A stretch of DNA of 64,000 nt from an uncultured Gammaproteobacteria bacterium (GTDB lineage Bacteria; Pseudomonadota; Gammaproteobacteria; Arenicellales; JAANXG01). Numbering within the stretch: the first letter of the stretch is position 1; every line of letters begins with the position of its first letter. Positions 18,593-27,196 of this stretch are shown piece after piece. The stretch is from contig CAMYKW010000001.1 in the NCBI GenBank assembly GCA_947259175.1, forward strand, positions 81,897 through 145,896, in the 5' to 3' direction. Under the pieces are notes generated by a model that saw nothing but the letters and a program-made list of their open reading frames with translations, was not told where the DNA came from and ran no database searches. The position numbers and the translations under genes are program-made.

Positions 18593-19953
18593 CTGGTCTC
18601 AGCCCTCCGCAAACCGTTGGAAGTCGGATTGCCTTCGGTCTCCTCAATGGACGCTTCCAGCGACGCCAATCCGAATGCGTCGTCCTTGCCGGTCACACGA
18701 AGATGTATCAGATCATAGCGGCGGTCTATGGCGAGGTTGTCCTTATCGGCGTCATCAATCGCAATGCCGAGAGACAAAAAATATTCCGCGTGCATCAAGT
18801 GAGCGGCAAACTTGAAACTAATCACCGTCACCTCTCCCGCCTGCTTCCTTGCAACCGGTATATTTTGTAAACGCGTATTGGTGCCGTACACAGTGGTTCC
18901 GTCTACGGTTTTCACCGTGAGGCCGTAAATCACGTCATCCAGCGCCTGCGTATACTGGATCGCTATCTTAACCTCGACAACACTCCCTCTCGGCACACTG
19001 TGCCGTACCTCCTGTCCCTCGCAGAGCAATAAGTAGTCGATTATCCGGGCGCGTCCGTCTCCCCAGCGATACTCAGTGTGGTTGTAAGTCGGCCGGGTGG
19101 CGCAACTGTCGACATCGGGATCCAAAATGAGTTGCGGCGCTGATTGGTCGGCGGCACGCGACACCGGCATCACATCCGGCTCCTTCGGTGATGGCGGAGA
19201 TTCCTCTTCCAGATCATTGCTGAACAGAGACTCGAGATATTGAGTCACCACTTGTTTGGGTTCGCCCAGAGCGGCAATTTTTCCGTCATCCAGGAATATG
19301 GCACGATTACACAGGCCAATCACAGTCTGGGCGGCATGGGTGACAAAAAGTATCGTTATACCCTTGTTGCGCATTGCTTCGAGTTTGCGAAAGCATTTTC
19401 TTTGAAACCGGACATCACCCACGGCAAGCGCTTCATCGATTATGAATATCTCGGGATTCATGCTTATCGCGACAGAGAACGCCAGCCTGACATACATGCC
19501 GCTCGAATAGGTTTTTACCGGCCTGTTAATGAAATCGCCAAGCTCTGAAAACTCGATAATCGCCGGAATACTTTCGTCTATTTCATCCCGGCCTATTCCC
19601 AGGATCGACGCATTCAGGCGCGCATTCTCGATGCCGGTAAATTCGGGATTGAATCCTGCCCCCAACTCCAACAGTGCTGAAATCCGGCCGCGAGTCTCCA
19701 TTGAACCAGCGGTGGGGACCATGGTTCCGGTTACGACTTGCAATAAAGTGGACTTTCCGGACCCGTTCTTCCCTATGATGCCCAGGGTCTCTCCCCGGTA
19801 AACCTCGAGATCAATGTTCCTTAACGCCCAAAACTCTTCGTACAGCTTTTTCCGGCGCCCATACAACGATTGCAACAACCGATACGCGGGCTGCGAATAG
19901 GTCTGGTAACACTTGCTGATATCTACCAGTTTTATCGCGGTTTCAGACGACAT
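18589..19953 (-). CDS. wzt: Polysaccharide ABC transporter ATPase with C-terminal glycan-recognition domain
   Basis: This 454-residue protein has an ABC ATPase domain: Walker A GKNGSGKST (61-69), signature YSSGM (149-153), Walker B IFIIDEA (169-175) and switch His206. After an acidic, proline-rich linker (about 245-285), residues ~293-422 form a Wzt C-terminal domain, recognisable from its start YRWGDGRARI. In E. coli O9a and Klebsiella O12 this domain binds the capped non-reducing end of the finished glycan before export. Short Wzt proteins lack it. The next gene encodes a candidate capping enzyme, so the pair fits the capped-chain export mode. It overlaps wzm by 11 bases. Confidence 0.94.
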   Translation of the reverse strand: MSSETAIKLVDISKCYQTYSQPAYRLLQSLYGRRKKLYEEFWALRNIDLEVYRGETLGIIGKNGSGKSTLLQVVTGTMVPTAGSMETRGRISALLELGAGFNPEFTGIENARLNASILGIGRDEIDESIPAIIEFSELGDFINRPVKTYSSGMYVRLAFSVAISMNPEIFIIDEALAVGDVRFQRKCFRKLEAMRNKGITILFVTHAAQTVIGLCNRAIFLDDGKIAALGEPKQVVTQYLESLFSNDLEEESPPSPKEPDVMPVSRAADQSAPQLILDPDVDSCATRPTYNHTEYRWGDGRARIIDYLLLCEGQEVRHSVPRGSVVEVKIAIQYTQALDDVIYGLTVKTVDGTTVYGTNTRLQNIPVARKQAGEVTVISFKFAAHLMHAEYFLSLGIAIDDADKDNLAIDRRYDLIHLRVTGKDDAFGLASLEASIEETEGNPTSNGLRRAETS

Positions 19954-20767
19954 CTACGAATGCGTTCCGTGTTCGTTGGAACCACCAGTACCCGCACCAC
20001 ATGATGACTAACGAAATTACGAAGTAAACCGTCAGCGGACCCCACTCGGGGACCTCCCCCCAGATAACAACCTTGCGTACCTGCTCAATAATCAAGGTCA
20101 GCGGGTTGAGATACATGTAAGGCCGCAGCGCTTCGGGAACTGCCGTCAGCGGGTAGAAAATGGGGCTCAGAAACAACAACACCGTCGACAGGATGCCGAC
20201 CACCTGAGCGACATCCCGAAGAAACACAGCCATTGAAGCCACGAACCACGATACACCCATACTGATCATCAGCAACGGCAACAACACCACCGGCAGGAAT
20301 ATCACCGTCCAATGGATCGTGAACTGCGTGAACAAGAAAAACAGCAGTAGAATCCCAACGCTTACGATCAAGTGGAAAAGAGCCGTTCCTGTAGACACAA
20401 TGACCAAGGTCTCGAGCGGGAATACGACTTTCTTTACAAAATGCCGGTTGGACAAAATCAACGATGGCGCCCGAATAAGACACTCCGAAAACAAAGCGTG
20501 CACGATCAAGCCGGCAAAGAGCACGATGGCGAATTGAACGTTGTTATCCTGCTCGACCCCCCAGCGCATCTTGAACACGACCCCGAACACGAACATGTAG
20601 ACCATCAGCATCAGCAAAGGATGCGCGAACGACCATATCAATCCAAATACCGAGCCTTTGTATCTCTCCAACACCTCCCGCTTTATCATCTGGCCGATCA
20701 GGTAGCGGTTGCGCCACCAGGATTGCACCGGCGAACGTAGCGATAGCGATTCTTTGCTTACAGTCAC
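19943..20767 (-). CDS. wzm: Polysaccharide ABC transporter permease
   Basis: A 274-residue ABC-2 type permease with six hydrophobic segments, beginning with the amphipathic pre-helix (LIGQMIKREVLERYKGSVFGLIWSF) typical of Wzm/KpsM/TagG proteins. It forms the inner-membrane channel that moves the undecaprenyl-linked glycan outward, driven by Wzt. The start is a GTG at 20767. It is encoded 54 bases after rfbA and overlaps wzt. No wzx, wzy or wzz gene is seen in the locus, so this is the only export route visible. Confidence 0.94.
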   Translation of the reverse strand: MTVSKESLSLRSPVQSWWRNRYLIGQMIKREVLERYKGSVFGLIWSFAHPLLMLMVYMFVFGVVFKMRWGVEQDNNVQFAIVLFAGLIVHALFSECLIRAPSLILSNRHFVKKVVFPLETLVIVSTGTALFHLIVSVGILLLFFLFTQFTIHWTVIFLPVVLLPLLMISMGVSWFVASMAVFLRDVAQVVGILSTVLLFLSPIFYPLTAVPEALRPYMYLNPLTLIIEQVRKVVIWGEVPEWGPLTVYFVISLVIMWCGYWWFQRTRNAFVDVV

Positions 20768-20821
20768 TGTGGTTACGCGAGAGGTTGAACACGAATGGCT
20801 TGCTGCCCGTGAGGCAACGAG

Positions 20822-21691
20822 TCATTCCGTCTGCAGGAGATTCTCCAGGTATCGGCCGTAGTGACTCTTGTTGTATTTCTCTACAGACTTTGCCAATTCC
20901 TGCTTGTCAATGAAGCCTTGCCGGTATGCGATCTCCTCCAGGCATGCAATCTTCAATCCCTGCCGGTTTTCTATGGTCTCGATAAATAGTGATGCCTGAA
21001 GCAAGGAATCGTGGGTTCCCATATCCAACCAGGTCATCCCCCGGCCAAGCACCTCGACCGACAACTCCTGGGTTTCCAGGTAGCGATTGTTGACATCGGT
21101 AATTTCCAACTCTCCACGGGCGGACGGCTCGATCTGTTTCGCTATTTCAATAACGCGGTTATCGTAGAAATACAGCCCGGTAACCGCGTAGTTTGACTTC
21201 GGCGCAGCGGGTTTCTCCTCCAGGCTGATCGCATGTCCTTGGTCGTCGAACTCAACCACGCCATAGCGTTGCGGGTCCTGTACCGGGTAAGCAAATACCG
21301 TTGCGCCCTTGGCTCGCGATGCCGCCCGCCGCAATGAATTGGATAAATTATGGCCGTAGAATACATTGTCGCCGAGCACCAGCGCGCATCGATCGGCGCC
21401 GATAAACTCGGCCCCTATAATAAAAGCCTGCGCCAGGCCGTCGGGTGAAGCCTGTATTGCGTAGGAGATGTTGATTCCCCATTGCGCACCGTCTTCCAGA
21501 AGCATCTCAAAGCGAGGCGTGTCCTGGGGCGTTGAGATTACCAGCACATCCTTGATCCCCGACAGCATCAGCAGCGAGAGCGGATAGTAAATCATCGGTT
21601 TGTCGTAAACCGGCAATAACTGCTTGGATATCGCCTGTGTTACCGGATGCAGTCTGGTCCCGGCGCCGCCGGCGAGAACGATCCCCCTCAT
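20822..21691 (-). CDS. rfbA: Glucose-1-phosphate thymidylyltransferase
   Basis: A 289-residue RmlA/RfbA enzyme that joins dTTP and glucose-1-phosphate to dTDP-glucose. The signature [11 protein letters not shown] lies at the N-terminus; [13 protein letters not shown] and the [10 protein letters not shown] site follow. I start at the ATG at 21691, which overlaps the rfbB stop as ATGA and gives the family's normal length; a longer frame to 21748 adds residues with no family match. Together with RfbB it makes dTDP-4-keto-6-deoxyglucose. The usual partners for dTDP-rhamnose (rfbC, rfbD) are not in the window. Confidence 0.95.
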   Translation of the reverse strand: MRGIVLAGGAGTRLHPVTQAISKQLLPVYDKPMIYYPLSLLMLSGIKDVLVISTPQDTPRFEMLLEDGAQWGINISYAIQASPDGLAQAFIIGAEFIGADRCALVLGDNVFYGHNLSNSLRRAASRAKGATVFAYPVQDPQRYGVVEFDDQGHAISLEEKPAAPKSNYAVTGLYFYDNRVIEIAKQIEPSARGELEITDVNNRYLETQELSVEVLGRGMTWLDMGTHDSLLQASLFIETIENRQGLKIACLEEIAYRQGFIDKQELAKSVEKYNKSHYGRYLENLLQTE

Positions 21692-22746
21692 GGCGCTGCC
21701 TTCAATCCCAATCTTTGACCCTGGTAATTCTTCATCGCCGTCCGGCACCAGTCCTGGTTGTCCAAATACCAGCTGACCGTTTTTCGCAATCCACTTGCGA
21801 AGCTTTCTGCCGGTTGCCAGCCGAGTTCGGCCGAGATCTTGGAGGCATCGATGGCGTAGCGCCGGTCATGTCCGGGTCGATCCTCGACAAAGGTAATCAA
21901 GTCCGCATGTGATCCCTTGCCCGGCTTGAGTTCATCGAGAATTGAACATATTGCGCGTACGACTTCGATGTTTTGTTTCTCGTTCTCACCGCCGACGTTG
22001 TACACCTCACCCGGCTTCCCTCGCGTGGCAATCATGAGCAGTGCCTGCACATGATCTTCCACATACAGCCAGTCGCGCACGTTGTCGCCTTTCCCGTAAA
22101 CAGGAATGGGTTCACCCTCAAGGACCTTGTGTATCACCAACGGAATCAACTTCTCCGGGTGCTGATATGGACCGTAATTGTTGGAACAATTAGAAATCAC
22201 GGTGGGCAAACCGTAGGTTTCGCGCCAGGCGCGAACCAGATGATCCGATGCCGCTTTACTGGCCGAATAGGGTGAATTAGGACTATATGGCGTGGTCTCG
22301 GTGAAAAAGCCCGTCTGCCCCAGGCTTCCGTACACCTCGTCGGTGGATACGTGATGGAAGCGGAACCGATTGTGCGTTTCCGCATCCAACCGGTTCCAAT
22401 ATTCCCGCGCGACCTCGAGCAATGTGTAGGTGCCGACAATGTTGGTGTCAATAAAATCTCGCGGTCCGTCGATGGATCGGTCAACGTGCGATTCCGCAGC
22501 CAAATGTAAGACCGCTTCGGGACGATACTGGGCAAAGATATCGCGCATCTTTTGCCGATCGGCGACGTCCGCGTGACAAAATATATGCCGTTCGGAGTCA
22601 CCTGCGTCTGCCAACGACGTCAAGTTTGCGGCATACGTCAATTTGTCCACGTTGACCACGGTGACGTCGGTGTCGGCTATCAAATGCCGCACAAGCGCCG
22701 ATCCGATAAACCCTGCACCACCGGTTACCAGAAAAACTTTAAACAT
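21688..22746 (-). CDS. rfbB: dTDP-glucose 4,6-dehydratase
   Basis: A 352-residue extended SDR. It has the NAD-binding loop [15 protein letters not shown], the substrate segment [12 protein letters not shown], the catalytic region STDEVYGSL and the active-site [10 protein letters not shown] with Tyr and Lys. It converts dTDP-glucose to dTDP-4-keto-6-deoxyglucose in the cytosol. It lies 17 bases after gmd and overlaps rfbA by four bases, so all three are one operon. Confidence 0.96.
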   Translation of the reverse strand: MFKVFLVTGGAGFIGSALVRHLIADTDVTVVNVDKLTYAANLTSLADAGDSERHIFCHADVADRQKMRDIFAQYRPEAVLHLAAESHVDRSIDGPRDFIDTNIVGTYTLLEVAREYWNRLDAETHNRFRFHHVSTDEVYGSLGQTGFFTETTPYSPNSPYSASKAASDHLVRAWRETYGLPTVISNCSNNYGPYQHPEKLIPLVIHKVLEGEPIPVYGKGDNVRDWLYVEDHVQALLMIATRGKPGEVYNVGGENEKQNIEVVRAICSILDELKPGKGSHADLITFVEDRPGHDRRYAIDASKISAELGWQPAESFASGLRKTVSWYLDNQDWCRTAMKNYQGQRLGLKAAP

Positions 22747-22763
22747 ACCTGATCTAACGCCGT

Positions 22764-23885
22764 TTAGAACGTACTTTCACGAAGCGCGAGCTGGAGATCC
22801 GCGTTGACCATCTCGAGCACGAGTTCTTCGAAACTGGTCCGCGGTTTCCAGCCCAATTGTTGTTGTGCCGCCACCGAATCGCCGACCAGAGTCTCGACCT
22901 CGGTGGGACGGAAATATCGCGGATCGATGGCAACAACAGTGTCCCCGGTTTTCGGAAGCGATTTCTTGTCGATGTTAAAACCCTCGATTTTGCTTTCCAG
23001 TTTGTCATAATCAAGATTTTCAACAACGCCTGTCTCTTCTTCTGCCGCGCCCTCCCACCGCAGTCTAAAACCCAGATTCGCGGCAGCCGTGTCGACAAAA
23101 TCCCTGACGCTTCTTTGCTCACCAGTGGCAATGACATAGTCCCTGGGTTTGTCCTGTTGCAACATCAGCCACTGCATCTCCACATAATCGCGCGCATGCC
23201 CCCAGTCTCTTCGCGCATCCAGGTTTCCCAGGTACAAGCATCGCTGCAGGCCGACCGCAACCCGAGTCAGCGCCCGGGTAATCTTGCGGGTAACGAATGT
23301 TTCTCCCCGTATCGGGGATTCGTGATTGAACAAAATCCCATTACACGCATACAAACCGTAGGCTTCACGGTAATTGACCGTGATCCAGTGTGCATAAAGT
23401 TTGGCGACACCGTATGGAGAACGCGGATAGAAAGGCGTGCGTTCCGTCTGTGGAGTTTCCTGCACTCGCCCAAACAGTTCGGAGGTCGATGCCTGGTAAT
23501 AGCGCGACTTGTCGGATAAATCCAGAATTCGTATCGCCTCCAAAAGCCGCAATGCCCCCACTGCATCAGCGTTCGCGGTGTACTCGGGCTCTTCAAAGGA
23601 CACCGCCACATGGCTCTGCGCGGCAAGATTATAAATCTCGTCAGGCTGCACTTGTTGAATTACACGAAGCAGACTGCTGGAGTCCGTCATGTCACCGTGG
23701 TGCAAATAAAAGTCGACATCGACTTCGTGTGGATCCCGATACAAATGGTCTATGCGCGCAGTATTGAACAATGATGTGCGCCGTTTTATTCCGTGCACTT
23801 CATAGTCCTTAGCAAGAAGAAACTCGGCCAGATACGCTCCGTCCTGGCCGGTTATACCGGTAATCAATGCCTTTTTCTTACTCAC
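22764..23885 (-). CDS. gmd: GDP-mannose 4,6-dehydratase
   Basis: A 373-residue extended SDR that makes GDP-4-keto-6-deoxymannose, the precursor of GDP-rhamnose, fucose, perosamine and colitose. Motifs: [14 protein letters not shown] (NAD loop), [32 protein letters not shown] and the active-site [10 protein letters not shown]. The start is a GTG at 23885 with an AGGTG ribosome site five bases before it. It is the first gene after an exact ops element in the leader, so it is likely under RfaH control. No GDP-sugar reductase or epimerase that would finish the product is obvious nearby. Confidence 0.96.
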   Translation of the reverse strand: MSKKKALITGITGQDGAYLAEFLLAKDYEVHGIKRRTSLFNTARIDHLYRDPHEVDVDFYLHHGDMTDSSSLLRVIQQVQPDEIYNLAAQSHVAVSFEEPEYTANADAVGALRLLEAIRILDLSDKSRYYQASTSELFGRVQETPQTERTPFYPRSPYGVAKLYAHWITVNYREAYGLYACNGILFNHESPIRGETFVTRKITRALTRVAVGLQRCLYLGNLDARRDWGHARDYVEMQWLMLQQDKPRDYVIATGEQRSVRDFVDTAAANLGFRLRWEGAAEEETGVVENLDYDKLESKIEGFNIDKKSLPKTGDTVVAIDPRYFRPTEVETLVGDSVAAQQQLGWKPRTSFEELVLEMVNADLQLALRESTF

Positions 23886-23927
23886 ATTTCACCTACACAT
23901 GTCTCGTAATTTAATATACATGATTCT

Positions 23928-23943
23928 CGCCACGCTACCGCCC
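23928..23943 (-). promoter_or_regulatory. ops element (RfaH recruitment site) in the gmd leader
   Basis: Read on the minus strand, the sequence is GGGCGGTAGCGTGGCG. It contains GGCGGTAGCGTG, identical to the ops pause element that recruits RfaH to RNA polymerase in E. coli LPS, capsule and F-plasmid operons. It lies 43 bases before the gmd start and after the MarR-like gene. An RfaH homologue is encoded about 0.8 kb upstream on the same strand, which supports a working site. Confidence 0.85.
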
Positions 23944-23978
23944 TGCAGTGTAATACACCACCGCATACATCCGCGATT

Positions 23979-23993
23979 CCCTTGCAATAAGGG
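23979..23993 (-). other. Small inverted repeat just after the MarR-like gene
   Basis: CCCTT and AAGGG arms of five bases flank a five-base loop directly after the stop of the regulator gene. There is no T-run, so it is at best a weak pause or attenuator. A TTGACC hexamer lies just upstream on the minus strand but has no good -10 partner. Confidence 0.25.
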
Positions 23994-24647
23994 TCAACTA
24001 CTTTTACTGAAAAACAATTCCGCTTGTTCCGCAGTGGCAACCGCACCCTCGATACCCAATACACTCGGGATCAACAATCGCTCTTTCTCAGCCCGTTTCG
24101 CCAGCCAATGATAGTGATCCAGGGGATTTATCAGATCAGTGACCAGATAGGCGTCACATCCGGGAAGCGCATGCCAATCCTTGCAAACCGACACCGAAAA
24201 AAATTCCTTTTTTCGGCTGTGGTGATCAAATACCGCGACTATCGTGACCGGTGATTCCAACGCACGCACAAAGGCAATCTCGGCAAGATCAGACAGGCCG
24301 CAAAGCACCAACCGGGTCCAACCTTTGGTATCGCATAGAGAGTAAATCTGGCTGCAGGACTCACCCGCTTGTCGGTAAAACGTGAGCGAAGTCGAGAGAA
24401 ATCTCGCGGTTAAACGGGCCTTCTCTGCGAACCCCTTGGGGGTGAGGTAATATAGGTAACGGTTGGCGGGTGCCTCGCGGATCTTGACCAGTCCCTTTTT
24501 CGCACAACGCCTCAGATATGAATTGGCGAGTCCCAGGGCGACACCCATCTGCCGCGCCAAGTGACGCTGACTCAAGTCACTGCGGCGCTCAATCGCGTCC
24601 AACAGCTCCAGAGTCAGCCTGTCCTCCTTTGTACCCGGGTCGTTCAC
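23994..24647 (-). CDS. MarR-like EPS-associated transcriptional regulator with C-terminal domain
   Basis: Residues ~10-80 form a winged helix (DLSQRHLARQMGVALGLANSYLRRC, then the wing ANRYLYYLTPKGFAEKARL) that matches the MarR-type regulators found in exopolysaccharide loci. Those are usually ~110 residues; this one adds ~110 more (WTRLVLCGLSDLAEIAFVRAL, IVAVFDHH) that look like a small Rossmann-type nucleotide or ligand-binding fold. The open frame extends to a GTG at 24665, but a near-consensus promoter overlaps that stretch, so I start at the GTG at 24647 (217 residues). The transcript would then have almost no leader. It sits between rfaH and gmd and probably controls the locus. Confidence 0.75.
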   Translation of the reverse strand: MNDPGTKEDRLTLELLDAIERRSDLSQRHLARQMGVALGLANSYLRRCAKKGLVKIREAPANRYLYYLTPKGFAEKARLTARFLSTSLTFYRQAGESCSQIYSLCDTKGWTRLVLCGLSDLAEIAFVRALESPVTIVAVFDHHSRKKEFFSVSVCKDWHALPGCDAYLVTDLINPLDHYHWLAKRAEKERLLIPSVLGIEGAVATAEQAELFFSKSS

Positions 24648-24656
24648 GGGATGAAC

Positions 24657-24685
24657 ACTATACACATACCCACGGACACAGTCAA
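24657..24685 (-). promoter_or_regulatory. Near-consensus sigma70 promoter before the MarR-like gene
   Basis: On the minus strand TTGACT (24685-24680, five of six) and TATAGT (24662-24657, five of six) are 17 bases apart. The expected transcription start is near 24650, a few bases before an in-frame GTG at 24647. This gives the regulator, and possibly gmd and beyond, a promoter separate from that of ugd. Confidence 0.7.
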
Positions 24686-24719
24686 AATTTTGCTAGCTTA
24701 GACAAGAACTTAAGCTCTG

Positions 24720-25244
24720 TTACCCGTCCGCGGGACCGAGTTTTTCGATCTCGATCTGGGTGCGCGCCGACTTACCCACGATATCCAATAACACCACCAC
24801 CCGTTCACGGCTGCTCGGCGCCACGAAAATACCCTCATACCCCATCAACGGGCCTTCTTCGATTCGTACCACCTGGCCCGGTTGGAATTCATGCAGGGGC
24901 AAGTCTTGGATGCCGGACCGATCATCCCGCGCCCTGATGGTGTCCACGAGTTCGTCGGGCACCGGTGCCGGCTCCGTACCGAAACGCACAATATTCGAAA
25001 CACCCACCGTGGAGCGAATCGGCGCCCAATTGTCGTTAATCGTATCCAGACGAATGAAAAGATATCGCGGAAACATGGGCTCAACCCTTATCGTTCTCTT
25101 GCCCAATCGTCGTCTCGGCGTACGAATTAACGGCAGATATATCTGGTAGCCCTGCCTCTCCAATTGGGTTCGCGCCACTGATTCCTGTCGCGGCTTGGAA
25201 TGGATCAGATACCATTTCTTGTCTGTTGCCGGTCGTGCCACCAT
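24720..25244 (-). CDS. rfaH: RfaH-type transcription antiterminator (NusG paralogue)
   Basis: This 174-residue protein has an N-terminal NGN domain (KKWYLIHSKPRQESVARTQL) and a C-terminal KOW-type domain (FQPGQVVRIEEGPLMGYEG). The stretch FPRYLFIRLD followed by TVGVSNIVRFGTEP matches RfaH, not housekeeping NusG, and NusG itself is normally encoded near rpoB. RfaH binds RNA polymerase paused at ops sites and carries it through long, Rho-sensitive surface-polysaccharide operons. It is encoded 21 bases after hldD and followed, on the same strand, by a leader with an exact ops site. The start ATG has only a weak ribosome site. Confidence 0.92.
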   Translation of the reverse strand: MVARPATDKKWYLIHSKPRQESVARTQLERQGYQIYLPLIRTPRRRLGKRTIRVEPMFPRYLFIRLDTINDNWAPIRSTVGVSNIVRFGTEPAPVPDELVDTIRARDDRSGIQDLPLHEFQPGQVVRIEEGPLMGYEGIFVAPSSRERVVVLLDIVGKSARTQIEIEKLGPADG

Positions 25245-25265
25245 CCAAAGCTCAACGCAATTTTG

Positions 25266-26243
25266 TCATTTTGCCGATTGCGATGAAACGTAAAGCTCGA
25301 CGCCCTCCGCCACGGTCTTGAACTCGTTGGTATATCCCAATGAAACGAGCGCAGATATGTCCGCTTGTGTGAAGCTTTGATATTTTCCTCGCAACTCGTT
25401 CGGAAAGCTGATATATCGAATCTCTCCGGAATCGACCAATTCATTGGTGCTGTTGTTCTTTCCGGTTGTCGAATTTATCACCGCCGTGGCCACGTCATTA
25501 AAGCTCTCGCTTCTACCCGTGCCCACATTAAAAACACCACTGACATCCGGGTGTTGCAGGAAGAACAGATTAACGTCAACAACATCACCGACCCACACGA
25601 AATCACGCCGCTGTTCACCATCATCATATCCGGCGCTGCCCTGGAATAAATTTACATGCCCTTTGTCGGTATATTGTTGTTGAAAATGATAGGCGACCGA
25701 TGCCATTCTTCCTTTGTGCCATTCACTCGGGCCATATACATTGAAATAACGCAATCCAACTATTTGTGACTGCGCCGTCACCATCCGTCGTCTAACGAAT
25801 TGATCAAACAATAACTTGGAGTAGGCATAGATATTCAAGGCGCTCTCGTTCTGCGGCGCCTCGGAAAAGTGGCGCCCGGCACCATATACCGACGCTGATG
25901 AGGCATAAATAAATGGAATTTCCCGGAAACTGCAGAATTCAAGCAAATGTTTGGAGTAGGCGTAATTGTTTTCCATCATGTAACGCCCATCCGTCTCCAT
26001 GGTATTGGAGCATGCGCCCTGGTGAAGAACGGCTTCCACCTTGTCCGGAATCGACCTTGAAGCCACCAGATCGATGAACTCTTGTTTATCCAGAAAATCG
26101 GCGATCATGCAACCCTCGAGATTTCGGTGTTTATCCGCATTCTCGAAGTTATCAACCACCAACACATCGTCGATGCCGATATCGTTCAAGCCCTTAACCA
26201 GATTTGAACCAATAAATCCTGCTCCGCCGGTGACAATAATCAT
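25266..26243 (-). CDS. hldD: ADP-L-glycero-D-manno-heptose 6-epimerase
   Basis: A 325-residue extended SDR that flips C6 of ADP-heptose, the last step in making the LPS inner-core heptose. It has [19 protein letters not shown], the family segment HQGACSNTME and the active-site AYSKLLFDQFVRR. I start at the ATG at 26243 because it begins directly with the NAD-binding strand and overlaps hldA by four bases. A longer frame to 26378 has no family support. With hldA it covers two steps of the heptose pathway. Confidence 0.95.
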   Translation of the reverse strand: MIIVTGGAGFIGSNLVKGLNDIGIDDVLVVDNFENADKHRNLEGCMIADFLDKQEFIDLVASRSIPDKVEAVLHQGACSNTMETDGRYMMENNYAYSKHLLEFCSFREIPFIYASSASVYGAGRHFSEAPQNESALNIYAYSKLLFDQFVRRRMVTAQSQIVGLRYFNVYGPSEWHKGRMASVAYHFQQQYTDKGHVNLFQGSAGYDDGEQRRDFVWVGDVVDVNLFFLQHPDVSGVFNVGTGRSESFNDVATAVINSTTGKNNSTNELVDSGEIRYISFPNELRGKYQSFTQADISALVSLGYTNEFKTVAEGVELYVSSQSAK

Positions 26244-27190
26244 GACTCGATGCCGTTCAACTCCGTTATCAATTCCTGTTCGCTCACCGTCGCGGTGCCC
26301 AGTTTGCCAACCACGATCCCCGCGGCGGTATTGGCTATCGTCAGTTTTTCGAAATCTTCCAGTTCCGCCGCGTGACACAATGCCATCGTGCCGATGACGG
26401 TGTCACCGGCACCGCTGACATCGTATACCTCTTTAGCGCGTGCCGGACTGTGTGTGACGTCTCCGTTTCGACTGATCAAAGACATCCCTTCGTGGCTGCG
26501 CGTGACCAGAAGATAATCCAGATTCAACTCCGCAATCAGTTTCCCAGCCGCCGTCTCGAGCGACCGTTCATCTTTGATCTCTCCGACTACACGCTGAAAT
26601 TCAGTAATGTTGGGGGTGATCATTGTCGCGCCGTGGTATTGTGAAAAATCCGCACCCTTTGGATCAATCAATACTGGGATGTTTTTCGATCGTGCCGCTG
26701 CGATCATTTCCTTGATATGTCTCAACCCCCCCTTGGCATAATCGGAAATTATGGCCACATCCACTGTATCCAACTGTTCCAGGAAATCGCTAAGGCAGCG
26801 CGCCAGTATTTCGTGCGTGGGGCGCGTGTCAAAATCGGCTCTCAATAACTGCTGATTGCGGGAGATCATGCGCAGTTTTACGGTGGTAAGCATACCCGGA
26901 TCGCAATGCAGAACCGCTTCGATTCCCGAGTTATTGAGCAGTCGGTTTAAGCTGACACCCGCCTCGTCGTCACCAACAACCGAGAGCAAAGTGCACTTCG
27001 CTCCCAAGGCGCGAACGTTGCTGGCGACGTTGGCTGCGCCGCCCGGTCGTTCTTCAGTGTCGCTGACCGCGATTACGGGCACCGGAGCTTCCGGCGATAT
27101 GCGATTCACCTCCCCAAACCAGTAGCGGTCGAGCATCACATCGCCGACCACCAATACCGAAAGCTTGCGGAACATCCCGGCCTCGATCAT
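26240..27190 (-). CDS. hldA: D-glycero-beta-D-manno-heptose-7-phosphate kinase
   Basis: A PfkB-family sugar kinase of 316 residues. It has VLVVGDVMLDRYWFG at the start, PGGAANVASNVRALG in the substrate region and the catalytic DVSGAGDTVIG near the end. E. coli HldE is ~477 residues because it also contains a cytidylyltransferase-like ADP transfer domain; that domain is missing here, so this is the kinase alone (HldA/RfaE1). A separate HldC/RfaE2 should be elsewhere in the genome. An alternative ATG at 27175 is possible. Confidence 0.93.
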   Translation of the reverse strand: MIEAGMFRKLSVLVVGDVMLDRYWFGEVNRISPEAPVPVIAVSDTEERPGGAANVASNVRALGAKCTLLSVVGDDEAGVSLNRLLNNSGIEAVLHCDPGMLTTVKLRMISRNQQLLRADFDTRPTHEILARCLSDFLEQLDTVDVAIISDYAKGGLRHIKEMIAAARSKNIPVLIDPKGADFSQYHGATMITPNITEFQRVVGEIKDERSLETAAGKLIAELNLDYLLVTRSHEGMSLISRNGDVTHSPARAKEVYDVSGAGDTVIGTMALCHAAELEDFEKLTIANTAAGIVVGKLGTATVSEQELITELNGIES

Positions 27191-27196
27191 GGGCCT

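Noticed and set aside
17756..18718. 320-codon open frame on the plus strand
   Set aside because: Antisense to the methyltransferase fusion and wzt; no domain features.
23967..24003. TTGACC on the minus strand as a gmd promoter
   Set aside because: No acceptable -10 box at 16-18 bases; transcription into gmd more likely comes from the regulator promoter or ugd promoter.
23994..24665. GTG at 24665 as start of the MarR-like regulator
   Set aside because: It lies within a near-consensus promoter whose transcript would begin downstream of it.
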